DNA of 64,000 bases from JBCBKU01 sp038521345 (GCA_038521345.1 JBCBKU010000002.1:1-64000), one strand, 5' to 3'. Shown: positions 34,855 through 43,712, numbered from the stretch's first letter. Numbers and translations are program-made. Notes: generated from the sequence alone by a model not told the origin.

Positions 34855-35004
34855 ATTGGGGCCACCACCCTGTCGCATTGTTCTGGATCAGAGGTGGTTC
34901 AACAGGCCATCACGCGCAAGGTCAAGTCGTTTCGAAACTACGGCGGCGCGCGCCACACAATTATGGCCTTGCTTTGCAGACCCTTTGAGCAGCCCGGCGC
35001 GGGC

Positions 35005-36561
35005 TCACCCGTCGTTGGCGTGGTGCGTACTGGCGGGCGGCGCATCGGCAGATGCAAGGCTCACCATGTTCCGACGAGCCCAGTCGGCGACCTTGTCCAT
35101 GGGCATCGGCTCGGCGATCCCGAACCCTTGGACCCCGGTCACGCCGAGTTCGACGAGCGTCGTGCGGTCTTCCACCGTCTCGACGCCCTCGGCAAGTGTT
35201 GTCAGCCCAAGCCGTTCAGCCAAAGTCACAATGGCGGCGACCATGCCCTGCTGCTCCTCGTCATGCGCAATGCCGGCCACGAAAGTCCTGTCGATCTTGA
35301 TGCGGTCCACATCCAGTCCGCGGATATGGGCGAGCGACGTGCTGCCGGTCCCGAAATCGTCCAGGTCGATCCTGCATCCCAGTTTCGAGAGGGCCGCGAG
35401 ATTCCTCTGTATAAGATCCTTGCCACTGGCCGCAAAGACGGTTTCCAGAACTTCGACGGTGATCCGTTCCGGCATTAGTTCGAACCGGTCCAGTTCCCAT
35501 TGGATCCGATCGGCCAGCCGCGGGTTTCGAAGGACTTCGGCGGAGAAGTTCACGCCCGCATTCGGGACCCAGACCCCGTCCTCGTCCCATTTCTGCAGCG
35601 CGCCGAGTGTCTGGTAGAGCACGACCTCACTCAGTCGTTCGTCGTGCCCGCTGGTGGCGATGAGAGGTAGAAACCGGCTGGGAAGTAGAATGCCGTGGCG
35701 CGGATGGACCCATCGGGCAAGGGCCTCGACACCCAAGAGCGCGCCGCTTTTTGCATCCACCTGCGGTTGGAAATGAGGCCGGATGTCCCCATTGTCCAGG
35801 GCCTCGATCAGCTCGGCCGACAGTTCCGCGCTGACTTCGGCCCGCGCTTTGATCTCCGGCGCGAAGGCACGGATGGTGCGGGGCCCTTGGTCTTCGGCAT
35901 CGTCCAGCGCCTGTTCTGCCGCCGTCAGAAGAGCGTCGCCATTGCGCCCCTTGGTCCGGTGGATCGAGCTGAAACCAATCGAGATCGAGACATAGACCCG
36001 TTTCTGGTTGATGCTGAACGGTTCTTCGAAACCCGTCTGAAGTCGCGCCGAAAGTTGGATCAGGCTTTCGAGATCGAGACGTGCCGTGGGCGCGAGCGCG
36101 GCTACGAAGCGTGGTCCGTCAAGCTGGGCGACCAGATCTCCATCTCGCAGCTCTTGCATGATGCGGTTTCCGACCGTCGGAAGCAGCCTTTCGGCGGCGG
36201 CTGCGCCAAGATCCTGAACGTGATGTGCATAGTCATCGATCGCAACGGCAAGGGCGCCGGTCCCGAGGCCAGTGGCCCGCCAGCGAGAGATGTTCCGATC
36301 CATTGCCAGAACCGCGACCTCCCGAGACGCGAAATGCAGTGCGCTCGCAGAACCACCCAGCCCCCCATTCATAGGGCGCGAAAACAGTCCGGCCATTGCG
36401 AAGACCACTGGCATAAGGATTGCGATCAGGACAAGCGCGCCTTCGCCTGCGACCCAATAACTCGACAGGGCCATCGCGGGCATAAACGCAAGAACATGGG
36501 GGCCCATCAGGGCCGTTCTTAACCTGCTTTGCAACCGTCCGAGCCGCATTCGCGCCGTCAT
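35005..36561 (-). CDS. c-di-GMP phosphodiesterase: degenerate GGDEF plus EAL domain
   Basis: A 518-residue protein with two N-terminal hydrophobic segments (about 22-60), so probably membrane-bound. The GGDEF site is degraded to LDGPRF around residue 147, so cyclase activity is unlikely. The EAL domain looks intact: VEALARW, VNFSAE, VEVLET, LDDFGTG, IKIDRTF, AEGVET and QGFGIAEP all appear in order. It is therefore expected to hydrolyse c-di-GMP, with the degenerate domain possibly sensing GTP. It lies between ttcA and yidC. Confidence 0.9.
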   Translation of the reverse strand: MTARMRLGRLQSRLRTALMGPHVLAFMPAMALSSYWVAGEGALVLIAILMPVVFAMAGLFSRPMNGGLGGSASALHFASREVAVLAMDRNISRWRATGLGTGALAVAIDDYAHHVQDLGAAAAERLLPTVGNRIMQELRDGDLVAQLDGPRFVAALAPTARLDLESLIQLSARLQTGFEEPFSINQKRVYVSISIGFSSIHRTKGRNGDALLTAAEQALDDAEDQGPRTIRAFAPEIKARAEVSAELSAELIEALDNGDIRPHFQPQVDAKSGALLGVEALARWVHPRHGILLPSRFLPLIATSGHDERLSEVVLYQTLGALQKWDEDGVWVPNAGVNFSAEVLRNPRLADRIQWELDRFELMPERITVEVLETVFAASGKDLIQRNLAALSKLGCRIDLDDFGTGSTSLAHIRGLDVDRIKIDRTFVAGIAHDEEQQGMVAAIVTLAERLGLTTLAEGVETVEDRTTLVELGVTGVQGFGIAEPMPMDKVADWARRNMVSLASADAPPASTHHANDG

Positions 36562-36623
36562 GGCCGAAATCCCACCAGTTTCTGCAGTGGAGGGAGGTTT
36601 ACGCGGGACCTGTGGCTCGGACG

Positions 36624-37502
36624 TTAACGCGGCTCGCCGAGGTCCGGCGCGTTTGCGTCGAATTGTTCAGGATTGCCCGTTTGGCGCGTGAGACCGGCAA
36701 AGTCGAACAGGTCAGGGTCCAGAAGGTGCGACGGTCGCGCTTGGGTAAGTGCGCGGAAGATGACCTGCTTGCGACCGGGAATTCGGGCCTCCCACCCGTC
36801 AATCAGGGCTTTGATCTGCTTGCGCTGCAACCCGTCCTGGCTGCCGCAAAGATCGCAGGGAATGATGGGGTAGCTCATCGCCTTTGCAAATCGCTCGCAA
36901 TCAGCCTCGGCGACATGCGCCAGGGGGCGGTAGACAAATAGGTCGCCTTCTTCGTTGACAAGCTTCGGTGGCATCGTGGCAAGGCGCCCGCCATGAAAAA
37001 GGTTCATGAGAAAGGTCACCAGAATGTCGTCCTGGTGATGGCCGAGGACAATCGCCGAACACCCTTCCTCTCGGGCGATGCGGTAGAGATGCCCGCGGCG
37101 CAGCCGCGAACAAAGCGCGCAATACGTCCGGCCAGCGGGAACCTTATCGACGACAACGGAATACGTGTCCTGATACTCGATCCGATGCGGCACGCCCATA
37201 CGTTCGAGAAATTCGGGCAGAACGGTCGCCGGAAAGCCCGGCTGGCCCTGATCGAGGTTGCAGGCCAAAAGGTCGACCGGAAGGAGACCGCGCCACTTGA
37301 GTTCGGTCAGGGCCGCCAGGAGGGTATAGCTGTCCTTGCCGCCGGACAAACAAACAAGCCAGCGTGCGCCGCGTTCGACCATACCATACTGCTCGATTGC
37401 CTCGCGGGTTTCCCGGATTATGCGTTTGCGCAGCTTCTTGAATTCCGTCGTGGACGGCGCGCCGTGGAACAGCCGGTGGATGTCATCGGTCTCGTCAAGC
37501 AT
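36624..37502 (-). CDS. ttcA: tRNA 2-thiocytidine synthetase TtcA
   Basis: Thiolates cytidine 32 of tRNAs using ATP and an Fe-S cluster. It is 292 residues with the PP-loop SGGKDS at 53-58. CALC (128-131) and a later CDLC motif supply the cluster cysteines. It is divergent from the DUF900 hydrolase, with 101 bases between the starts. Confidence 0.92.
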   Translation of the reverse strand: MLDETDDIHRLFHGAPSTTEFKKLRKRIIRETREAIEQYGMVERGARWLVCLSGGKDSYTLLAALTELKWRGLLPVDLLACNLDQGQPGFPATVLPEFLERMGVPHRIEYQDTYSVVVDKVPAGRTYCALCSRLRRGHLYRIAREEGCSAIVLGHHQDDILVTFLMNLFHGGRLATMPPKLVNEEGDLFVYRPLAHVAEADCERFAKAMSYPIIPCDLCGSQDGLQRKQIKALIDGWEARIPGRKQVIFRALTQARPSHLLDPDLFDFAGLTRQTGNPEQFDANAPDLGEPR

Positions 37503-37603
37503 GGGGGCGGCCTAGCGGAAGTGCGCGTGCCCGGCAAGTCGCGCATGCTTGCCCGGCGGGTCTGGGCTGCGCATACTTTCGTCATTTCAGAAAGGGACTT
37601 CCC

Positions 37604-38497
37604 ATGAAGCTTCTCTTTTCGCCCCGTGACATCAATCCAAGCAACGGCAGCTTCTCGAAGGATCCGGGGTCCGAGACGCATTACATCGAAACCGACCGCG
37701 ACAAAGGCGCAAAGGCCAATGACAGGCTGGCCTTCGACGACTGGGTTGCAAAGATCAGATCCTCGGCAGGGTCAGAGGACGTTTTGATCTGGGTCCATGG
37801 GTTCAACACCCGCCAGTCCCGCGCCATTGCCAGGCAGCGCACGATCACGTCCGGCTTGCAGGCGGCAGGATACCGCGGGGCCGTCATCGGCTTCGATTGG
37901 CCAAGCGAAGGGGGCGGGCCGTTCAGCTATCCATCGGACCTGAAAGACGCCGCCGAGGTCGCAGAGTTCCTGTCCTCTGACGGCATACTGCCCCTGCCCG
38001 CCGCCCTGCCGGGGCACCGGATCCACATTCTGGCCCATTCCATGGGCGCCTATCTCAGCCTTCTTAGTCTCGGCAAAGTGGCCAACGCGCGGGTTGACGA
38101 GATGCTGTTCGCGGCGGCGGATTATGATGCGGTGAAGATGGCGGCCGGAATACCGGCCGGGCAGGTCGTTGATGTCAAGACGGCGCGGCTGACCAATTAT
38201 CTGAACACCAAGGATGCCGTGCTGAACCTGGCGACGGGTTCGGTCCAGGGTGGTGACGAACGCCTTGGCCGCGCGGGCCTGCCCACATCGCCGCCGGTCA
38301 AGGCGCAGGATCTTGATTGCACGCCTGTCTACGACGCCCATGTCGATCCGAAAGGGTTCCGGATTTCGCACACCTGGTATTCCCGCGAGATAAGGTTCTA
38401 CCGCGATGCGGTGCGGGTGCTGGCGGGCGAGGCGGATGCGGGGATGCCCACGCGGGACACGGATCCGGTCACGGGCGCGAGGCGCCTCAAGCCCTAA
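37604..38497 (+). CDS. alpha/beta hydrolase, DUF900 type
   Basis: A 297-residue predicted serine hydrolase. VHGFNTR (64-70) and the nucleophile elbow AHSMGAY (144-150, Ser146) fit the DUF900 family, whose substrates are undefined. There is no signal peptide. AGAAAGGGA precedes the ATG. It is the only plus-strand gene within this minus-strand region; its stop overlaps the yidD stop in a shared CTAA. Confidence 0.8.
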   Translation: MKLLFSPRDINPSNGSFSKDPGSETHYIETDRDKGAKANDRLAFDDWVAKIRSSAGSEDVLIWVHGFNTRQSRAIARQRTITSGLQAAGYRGAVIGFDWPSEGGGPFSYPSDLKDAAEVAEFLSSDGILPLPAALPGHRIHILAHSMGAYLSLLSLGKVANARVDEMLFAAADYDAVKMAAGIPAGQVVDVKTARLTNYLNTKDAVLNLATGSVQGGDERLGRAGLPTSPPVKAQDLDCTPVYDAHVDPKGFRISHTWYSREIRFYRDAVRVLAGEADAGMPTRDTDPVTGARRLKP

Positions 38498-38724
38498 CGC
38501 TTGGGCGGTGGCACGTCGTCGACGCCCATGCCGCCCCAGGGGTGGCAGCGGGCGATGCGGCGGAGGGCGAGCCAGCCACCTTTGATGCCGCCATGGACGC
38601 GCAGCGCTTCGAGCGCATAGGCCGAGCAGGTGGGATCGTAGCGGCAGTTGTGCCCGACCCAGGGACTGAAGATTAGTCGGTATGCACGCACGGGTAGCGC
38701 GAGGATCCAAGCAAACGGTGTCAC
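38494..38724 (-). CDS. yidD: membrane protein insertion efficiency factor YidD
   Basis: Small membrane-associated protein that aids YidC-dependent insertion. It is 76 residues with the family block CRYDPTCSAYALEALRVHG (three cysteines, counting the later ARCHPW). It starts with GTG at 38724, overlapping the rnpA stop (GTGA), as commonly seen in this operon. Confidence 0.92.
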   Translation of the reverse strand: MTPFAWILALPVRAYRLIFSPWVGHNCRYDPTCSAYALEALRVHGGIKGGWLALRRIARCHPWGGMGVDDVPPPKR

Positions 38725-39131
38725 GACGTTGCCCCATGCAACCGGGCAAGGGCGCGCTTCAGATCGGCACGCAGCTGTGCGAAGGGCAGCGCCGCCGTTG
38801 TGCCTGCGCGCCCAACCAAGACATAGTCGGTCCCGGGCCGTCCCGCCTCGGACAGGACGTCCGCTGCGAGCGCGCGAAGCCGACGCTTCGCGCGGTTACG
38901 GGCAACTGCGTTGCCGACTTTCTTGGAGCATGTGTACCCGACGCGGATCTTGCCCGGTTCTCCTGCAACCATTTGCAGCACGAAACCCGGCATGGCCGCA
39001 CGCACGCCGCGAGAAGCCCGCAGGAAGTCCGACCGACGAGTCAGTGTTTCGACCGCCGCAGAGGGTGTCCCTGCGGTGTGCGGCGTCAGATCAGGCGCTG
39101 AGACGCTTCCGGCCGCGGAGACGACGGGCAT
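38721..39131 (-). CDS. rnpA: ribonuclease P protein component
   Basis: Protein subunit of RNase P, needed for tRNA 5' maturation. The core with VGYTCSKKVGNAVARNRAKRRLR (split here as GYTCSKKVG and NAVARNRAKRRLR) is unmistakable. The only ATG in the plausible start region is at 39131, which makes the gene overlap rpmH by 41 bases in another frame and gives 136 residues. A shorter product from a rare start codon such as CTG near 39090 cannot be excluded. Confidence 0.88.
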   Translation of the reverse strand: MPVVSAAGSVSAPDLTPHTAGTPSAAVETLTRRSDFLRASRGVRAAMPGFVLQMVAGEPGKIRVGYTCSKKVGNAVARNRAKRRLRALAADVLSEAGRPGTDYVLVGRAGTTAALPFAQLRADLKRALARLHGATS

Positions 39132-39225
39132 TCAGGATTTTCCGTCCGGCTTTGGTGGCCATGCGCGCACGAAACCCGTGGCGCCGCTTGCGGACGAGGT
39201 TCGAGGGTTGGAACGTGCGCTTCAT
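39091..39225 (-). CDS. rpmH: 50S ribosomal protein L34
   Basis: Large-subunit protein L34, only 44 residues: it starts MKRTFQPSNLVRKRRHGFRA and ends GRKRLSA. It leads the rpmH-rnpA-yidD operon. The 3' end overlaps the start of rnpA. A promoter candidate lies about 85 bases upstream. Confidence 0.96.
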   Translation of the reverse strand: MKRTFQPSNLVRKRRHGFRARMATKAGRKILNARRLRGRKRLSA

Positions 39226-39532
39226 CGACCAGGCTCTCCGTGGCTCGGCCGCAACGGGCCGAATGGGTTATGAACCGGGATTCGCGCCCGGCTCGCATCA
39301 GAACCGGCTGGATAGAGCCTTGGCCCGGGCAAGTCAACGCAGCCCAAAACAATTCCTGCAACATTCAGAGCGCGCGTTGGGTCACCGATTGTTACAGTCT
39401 CGGGTCAACGAAGGGCTTCAGGGCGGAAAGCCTTCACCCGAGATCAACGCCGCGTGAAGCGGCTTTCGCGAGCCAAAGCTATTCACACATTGCACCTCAC
39501 GCACGATGGACATTTGCCAAGGGAACCGCGAC
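39226..39532. other. divergent intergenic region, rpmH / VTT gene
   Basis: A 307-base gap with starts on both sides. It holds the rpmH promoter candidate, a CCGGG/CCCGG dyad at about 39280-39300 and a single CTATTCACA (39479-39487), one mismatch from a DnaA box. No protein-like frame was seen. Confidence 0.5.
39309..39337 (-). promoter_or_regulatory. candidate promoter of rpmH operon
   Basis: Read on the minus strand, TTGACT (39337-39332) and TATCCA (39314-39309) are separated by 17 bases. The -35 is strong and the -10 moderate. The spacing to rpmH gives a leader of roughly 75-80 bases. Confidence 0.45.
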
Positions 39533-40264
39533 ATGACCGATGTGACCGAACCGCGCACCAATCCGGGGCTTCTCAAGCGCTTGCCGCTCATCGCGATCTT
39601 GGTGGTCGCGGTCATCGGTGCATTTACGCTGAGGGATTACCTGAGTTTCGAGGCATTGGCTCAAAACCGCGAGGCGTTAATCGGTTTTCGTGACGAGAAT
39701 TATACGCTGACCGTTCTTGCCTTCATAGCGATCTACATTGTCATCGTGGCGTTTTCGCTGCCCGGTGCGACGATTGCGACGCTGACCGGTGGGTTTCTCT
39801 TCGCAACATTCCCCGGGGCGCTCTTCAACATCATTGGTGCGACGATCGGCGCGTCACTGATCTTTCTCGCTGCTCGCTGGGGCCTGGGCGAGAAACTGGC
39901 GGCAAAGATGGATTCTTCCGATGGGGCAGTGAAGAAGATCAAGACTGCGATCGACGACAATCAGTGGGAAGCACTCTTTCTGATCCGGCTCGTTCCCGCT
40001 GTGCCGTTCTTCGTGGCAAATCTCGTGCCTGCGCTCGTGGGTGTTCCGTTGGTCCGGTTTGTCATCACGACCTTCCTCGGTATCATTCCGGGCGCCGTCG
40101 TCTACACGAGTGTCGGAGCTGGATTGGGCGAAGTCTTCGCACGCGGCGAGACCCCAGATCTCGGCATCATCTTCGAACCGCATATTCTTCTTCCCATCCT
40201 CGGCCTTTGCGCGCTTGCAGCACTGCCGATCGTTCTCAAGGCCATTCGCGGCAAAAAGGTTTAG
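39533..40264 (+). CDS. TVP38/TMEM64 (VTT-domain) membrane protein
   Basis: Inner-membrane protein of the VTT/DedA-related superfamily. It is 243 residues with an N-terminal membrane helix, then the core GATIATLTGGFLFATFPG and the R-LVPAVPFFVANLV re-entrant-loop region, and a further hydrophobic C-terminus. Family members are linked to lipid scrambling or transport, but the substrate is not known. I use the ATG at 39533 rather than a start 27 bases upstream. The FAD oxidoreductase gene follows 5 bases later. Confidence 0.85.
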   Translation: MTDVTEPRTNPGLLKRLPLIAILVVAVIGAFTLRDYLSFEALAQNREALIGFRDENYTLTVLAFIAIYIVIVAFSLPGATIATLTGGFLFATFPGALFNIIGATIGASLIFLAARWGLGEKLAAKMDSSDGAVKKIKTAIDDNQWEALFLIRLVPAVPFFVANLVPALVGVPLVRFVITTFLGIIPGAVVYTSVGAGLGEVFARGETPDLGIIFEPHILLPILGLCALAALPIVLKAIRGKKV

Positions 40265-40269
40265 TGTAA

Positions 40270-41703
40270 ATGGAACGGATCAAGACTGATGTCTGTGTGA
40301 TCGGCGCGGGCTCTGGTGGGCTGTCCTTCGCTGCCGGAGCTGTGCAGATGGGCGCCGACGTTGTTCTTCTCGAAGGGCATCTGATGGGCGGCGATTGCCT
40401 GAACTTCGGCTGCGTTCCATCGAAGGCTTTGATCGCCGCTGGTAAGCAGGCCCATGCGATGCAGACGGGCGAGACGTATGGCGTGACACCTGTAATGCCT
40501 GAAGTCAGCTATGCCGGCGCCAAGGATCATGTCCGTCGAGTGATCGACACGATTGCTCCTGTCGACAGTCAGGAACGTTTTGAAGGCCTGGGTGTTCGGG
40601 TCATCCGTGAGTTTGGACGCTTTATCTCCGAGACCGAGGTTCAGGCCGGTAACCAAGTGATTGAAGCGCGGCGTTTTGTGATCGCTACGGGATCGTCGCC
40701 TCTCGTGCCGCCGATCCCGGGACTTGCCGATGTGCCGCATTTCACGAACGAGACGATTTTTGATCTCCGTGAGAAGCCCGATCACCTACTGATCGTGGGC
40801 GGAGGCCCTATCGGAATGGAAATGGCGCAGGCCCATATCCGTCTAGGCTCCAAAGTCACCGTGATCGAAGGTGCCAAAGCGCTTGGCAAGGACGATCCTG
40901 AACTGGCTGCAATCGTCCTCGAGAAGCTCCGGGCTGAGGGGGTGGTGATCGAGGAAGAAGCCCTTGTCGAGCGTGTGGAGGCCGGGACAGGTCCGGGTGA
41001 GGCCACGGATGTGATCACCGTGGTCACCAAGGACGAGCGCCGTTTTGCGGGATCGCATATCCTGATGGCCGTGGGTCGCAAAGCGAATGTTGACAGCCTC
41101 GACCTCGACAAGGCCGGCGTCAAATACGATCGTGCAGTCAGGGTCGACGACCGGCTGCGCACGTCGAACCGCCGGATCTATGCCGTGGGCGATGTTGCTG
41201 GGCGCGCTCAGTTCACCCACGTTGCGGGCTACCACGCGGGTGTTATCATACGCTCTATTCTTTTCGGTCTGCCCGCCAAGGTGCGAGACGATCACATCCC
41301 TTGGGCCACCTACACCGATCCGGAACTGGCCCAAGTTGGTTTGACGGAAGCTGAAGCGCGGAAGAAGCACCGGGCGCAACTCGAGGTCGCGCGGTTTGAG
41401 TACCATCACAACGACCGCGCCATAGCCGATGGGAAGACCACCGGTTTGATCAAGGTAATGGTGGTCAAAGGCCGGCCTGTCGGTGCCTCGATTGCGGGTC
41501 ACATGGCCGGCGAGCTTATCAATCTCTGGTCGCTTGTTCTCGCCAACAAGTTGAAGATGTCCGCGGTCGCCAACATGGTCGCGCCCTATCCGACTTATGG
41601 CGAGATCAACAAGCGTGCGGCGGGGGCCTATTTCTCGCCCCGGCTCTTTGATAATCCTACGGTTAAGCGGGTGGTGGGCTTGGTTCAGCGCTGGATCCCT
41701 TAG
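40270..41703 (+). CDS. FAD-dependent pyridine-nucleotide disulfide oxidoreductase (mercuric-reductase-like)
   Basis: A 477-residue flavoprotein of the lipoamide dehydrogenase/MerA group. The FAD motif GAGSGG (12-17), redox pair CLNFGCVPSK (Cys43, Cys48), NAD(P)H motif GGGPIG (177-182) and C-terminal dimer domain are in place. The HPT..E acid-base dyad of true disulfide reductases reads YPTYGE (440-445), with Tyr replacing the catalytic His. There is no heavy-metal N-domain and no C-terminal Cys pair, so mercury reduction is unlikely. It is paired with the VTT gene, 5 bases upstream. Confidence 0.85.
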   Translation: MERIKTDVCVIGAGSGGLSFAAGAVQMGADVVLLEGHLMGGDCLNFGCVPSKALIAAGKQAHAMQTGETYGVTPVMPEVSYAGAKDHVRRVIDTIAPVDSQERFEGLGVRVIREFGRFISETEVQAGNQVIEARRFVIATGSSPLVPPIPGLADVPHFTNETIFDLREKPDHLLIVGGGPIGMEMAQAHIRLGSKVTVIEGAKALGKDDPELAAIVLEKLRAEGVVIEEEALVERVEAGTGPGEATDVITVVTKDERRFAGSHILMAVGRKANVDSLDLDKAGVKYDRAVRVDDRLRTSNRRIYAVGDVAGRAQFTHVAGYHAGVIIRSILFGLPAKVRDDHIPWATYTDPELAQVGLTEAEARKKHRAQLEVARFEYHHNDRAIADGKTTGLIKVMVVKGRPVGASIAGHMAGELINLWSLVLANKLKMSAVANMVAPYPTYGEINKRAAGAYFSPRLFDNPTVKRVVGLVQRWIP

Positions 41704-41729
41704 GCCCGCGTCGATCCGAGCGAAGTGCA

Positions 41730-43133
41730 ATGTTCCTAAAGTCCCTCTCTGGCCGGTTCCTGATCCTCACGATCCTCTTCGTGATGCTGGCTGAGGTCCT
41801 GATTTTTGTACCTTCGGTCGCGCGGTTTCGAGAAGACTATCTTCTGGCGCGGATCGAGAAGGCCCAGATCGCATCCCTCGTGCTAGAGGCCAATGACATG
41901 ATCGATCAGGGGCTCGAGGAAGAGCTTCTGGAGAATGCGGGCGTCTACAACGTGGTCTTGCGCCGGGACGAAATGCGGCAGTTGATGCTGTCTTCAGAGA
42001 TTCCCGCGCCCATCAGCCAGACGTTCGACTTGCGCGATGCCCCGGCGATGGAATTGATCATGGATGCCATCGCACGGCTTCTAGATCCGGAACCGCAGGT
42101 CATTCGCCTCATCGGCAATCCGGTGCGAGAGGCGGGTTTGTTGATCGAGGTCACGGTCGGCACGGAAACACTCCGGGCCGAGATGGTCGATTACGGCATT
42201 CGCATCCTCATCCTGTCCGCGGTGATTTCGGTCATCACCGCGGCTCTCTTGTTTTTTGCCGTCCGCAGCGTGTTGGTGAAACCCATCCGTGGGGTGGTCG
42301 ACGCCATGAAGAGCTATGCGCGGGCGCCCGAGGACGCGCGGCGCATCATCCAGCCGCGTTCGGGTGTCACGGAATTGCGCGATGCCGAGAACGCACTTCA
42401 GGCCCTGCAGACCGATCTGACCACGGCGCTGCGCCAGAAGGACCGACTGGCTCAGCTCGGCGGCGCCGTGGCCAAGATCTCGCACGATCTGAGAAACATC
42501 CTGACCTCCGCCCAGCTTTTCGGAGACCGGATCGAGGTCAGCGAGGATCCTGCCGTCCGCCGTTTGGCACCCAAGTTGCTGAACTCTCTCTCTCGGGCCG
42601 TGAATCTGTGCGAAACGACGCTCGCGTTCGGCAAAGCGCAGGAACCTCCACCGATGCTTGGGCGGTTTCTTCTCTCGGGCCTCGTCGATGACGTCGTCGA
42701 AAGCGAACGTCTGGCGGTGCAGGACGACATGGTGACGTTCGAGGAAGACGTCCCCGTCGGTCTGGTTATTCGAGCCGACCAGGAACAGCTCTTTCGCGTG
42801 TTGGTCAATCTGGTCCGGAATGCACGGCAGGCGATTGTCGCGCACGGCGCGCACGGATCGATCCGCATTGCCGCGACTGAAACGGATCAGGACTGGAAGA
42901 TCGCGGTCACCGACACGGGGCCTGGCCTGCCAGCCAAGGCGCGCGAGCACCTGTTCACACCGTTTCAGGGTGGCACCCGCAAGGAAGGCACGGGCCTTGG
43001 TCTTGCCATCGCGGCCGAACTGATACGCGGCCATGGCGGCACGCTCTTGCTTGACCGGACGGACGAGACGGGGACAGCCTTTACCGTGACCCTGCCCAAA
43101 GAAATCGGTGCCTTCGACGCAGCCGCCGAATAG
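41730..43133 (+). CDS. sensor histidine kinase (orphan)
   Basis: A 467-residue membrane kinase. It has membrane helices at about 9-29 and 156-178 with a roughly 125-residue periplasmic sensor between them. A HAMP-like stretch follows, then the H-box ISHDLRN (His252), N-box NLVRNARQA, and G-boxes DTGPGLP and GTGLGLAI. The signal is unknown. No response regulator is adjacent, so the partner is elsewhere or shared. It follows the oxidoreductase by 26 bases and may be in the same transcript. Confidence 0.9.
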   Translation: MFLKSLSGRFLILTILFVMLAEVLIFVPSVARFREDYLLARIEKAQIASLVLEANDMIDQGLEEELLENAGVYNVVLRRDEMRQLMLSSEIPAPISQTFDLRDAPAMELIMDAIARLLDPEPQVIRLIGNPVREAGLLIEVTVGTETLRAEMVDYGIRILILSAVISVITAALLFFAVRSVLVKPIRGVVDAMKSYARAPEDARRIIQPRSGVTELRDAENALQALQTDLTTALRQKDRLAQLGGAVAKISHDLRNILTSAQLFGDRIEVSEDPAVRRLAPKLLNSLSRAVNLCETTLAFGKAQEPPPMLGRFLLSGLVDDVVESERLAVQDDMVTFEEDVPVGLVIRADQEQLFRVLVNLVRNARQAIVAHGAHGSIRIAATETDQDWKIAVTDTGPGLPAKAREHLFTPFQGGTRKEGTGLGLAIAAELIRGHGGTLLLDRTDETGTAFTVTLPKEIGAFDAAAE

Positions 43134-43206
43134 CATCCTGCGCAGGGAGACCCGGGAAATCGCCCTTGCATCGCCGGGGGTGGGCCTGTATCTCCCGTTT
43201 GCTCGC

Positions 43207-43283
43207 GCGCTGGTAGCTCAGTTGGATAGAGTACTTGACTACGAATCAAGGGGTCGGGGGTTCGAATCCTCCCCAGCGCGCCA
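43207..43283 (+). tRNA. tRNA-Arg (anticodon ACG)
   Basis: A 77-base cloverleaf with CCA encoded. Acceptor GCGCTGG (43207-43213) pairs with CCAGCGC (43273-43279). D-arm, anticodon stem CTTGA/TCAAG with loop CTACGAA, and T-arm GGGGG-TTCGAAT-CCTCC are all present. Anticodon ACG (wobble inosine) reads CGU/CGC/CGA arginine codons. A T-rich stretch follows at once, suiting termination. The left flank of an accessory region starts here. Confidence 0.97.
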
Positions 43284-43712
43284 CATTTATTTTTTAACGT
43301 TTTGATTTTAAAGGGCTTTGCTCCGATAAGATCGGATGAGGTCGATCAAAAAAGCACCGAACTGCAGCTCGTTTACAGGTTAAATTGAGAGGCCGCCGAT
43401 GGCTCTTGGAGACCACGTTGAGCGGAAGCGAAGACTCGTCCCACCCTTGCTGGCGGCATTAACGCTCGCACTTCGATGAGGGTGATTTTCGATCCTGAAC
43501 ATATTTCGGCAGGACGCCGTGACTTGGACATCTAGAGTGTGTGACGAATGGTGCTGAAGCATTTTCTCGGCTTTTGAAGCTGCCGGTCGCTTGGCATGAA
43601 TCAACCTGCACATCCGAACGATTGATTGGCTCAAGCGCGGAAAGGGTGAAGGTCCGTTCTGTACTTGGGTCAGATTTCCTGATCCGCACCACCCCTTCGA
43701 TGCGCCGTAGCC
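43284..43712. other. gene-free, lower-GC stretch behind tRNA-Arg
   Basis: About 430 bases with visibly lower GC than the surroundings (T-runs and AATTT/AAAAAA tracts). None of the short open frames looks like a protein. No copy of the tRNA 3' end that would mark an attachment site was seen further right. Probably the scar of a deletion or insertion that also removed the front of the sulfatase gene. Confidence 0.45.

Noticed and set aside
33385..35478. A 697-residue open frame on the plus strand
   Set aside because: It runs antisense through yidC and the EAL gene, has a shadow composition (many Arg, Gly, Asp, His) and matches no family. The minus-strand genes are certain.
39479..39487. DnaA box / replication origin near rpmH
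   Set aside because: There is only one near-match (CTATTCACA), and another isolated one near 24928. No cluster, AT-rich unwinding element or dnaA/dnaN is present.
40270..41703. Mercuric reductase (merA)
   Set aside because: There is no heavy-metal-binding N-domain, no C-terminal cysteine pair and no mer genes nearby; only the shared flavoprotein fold supports it.
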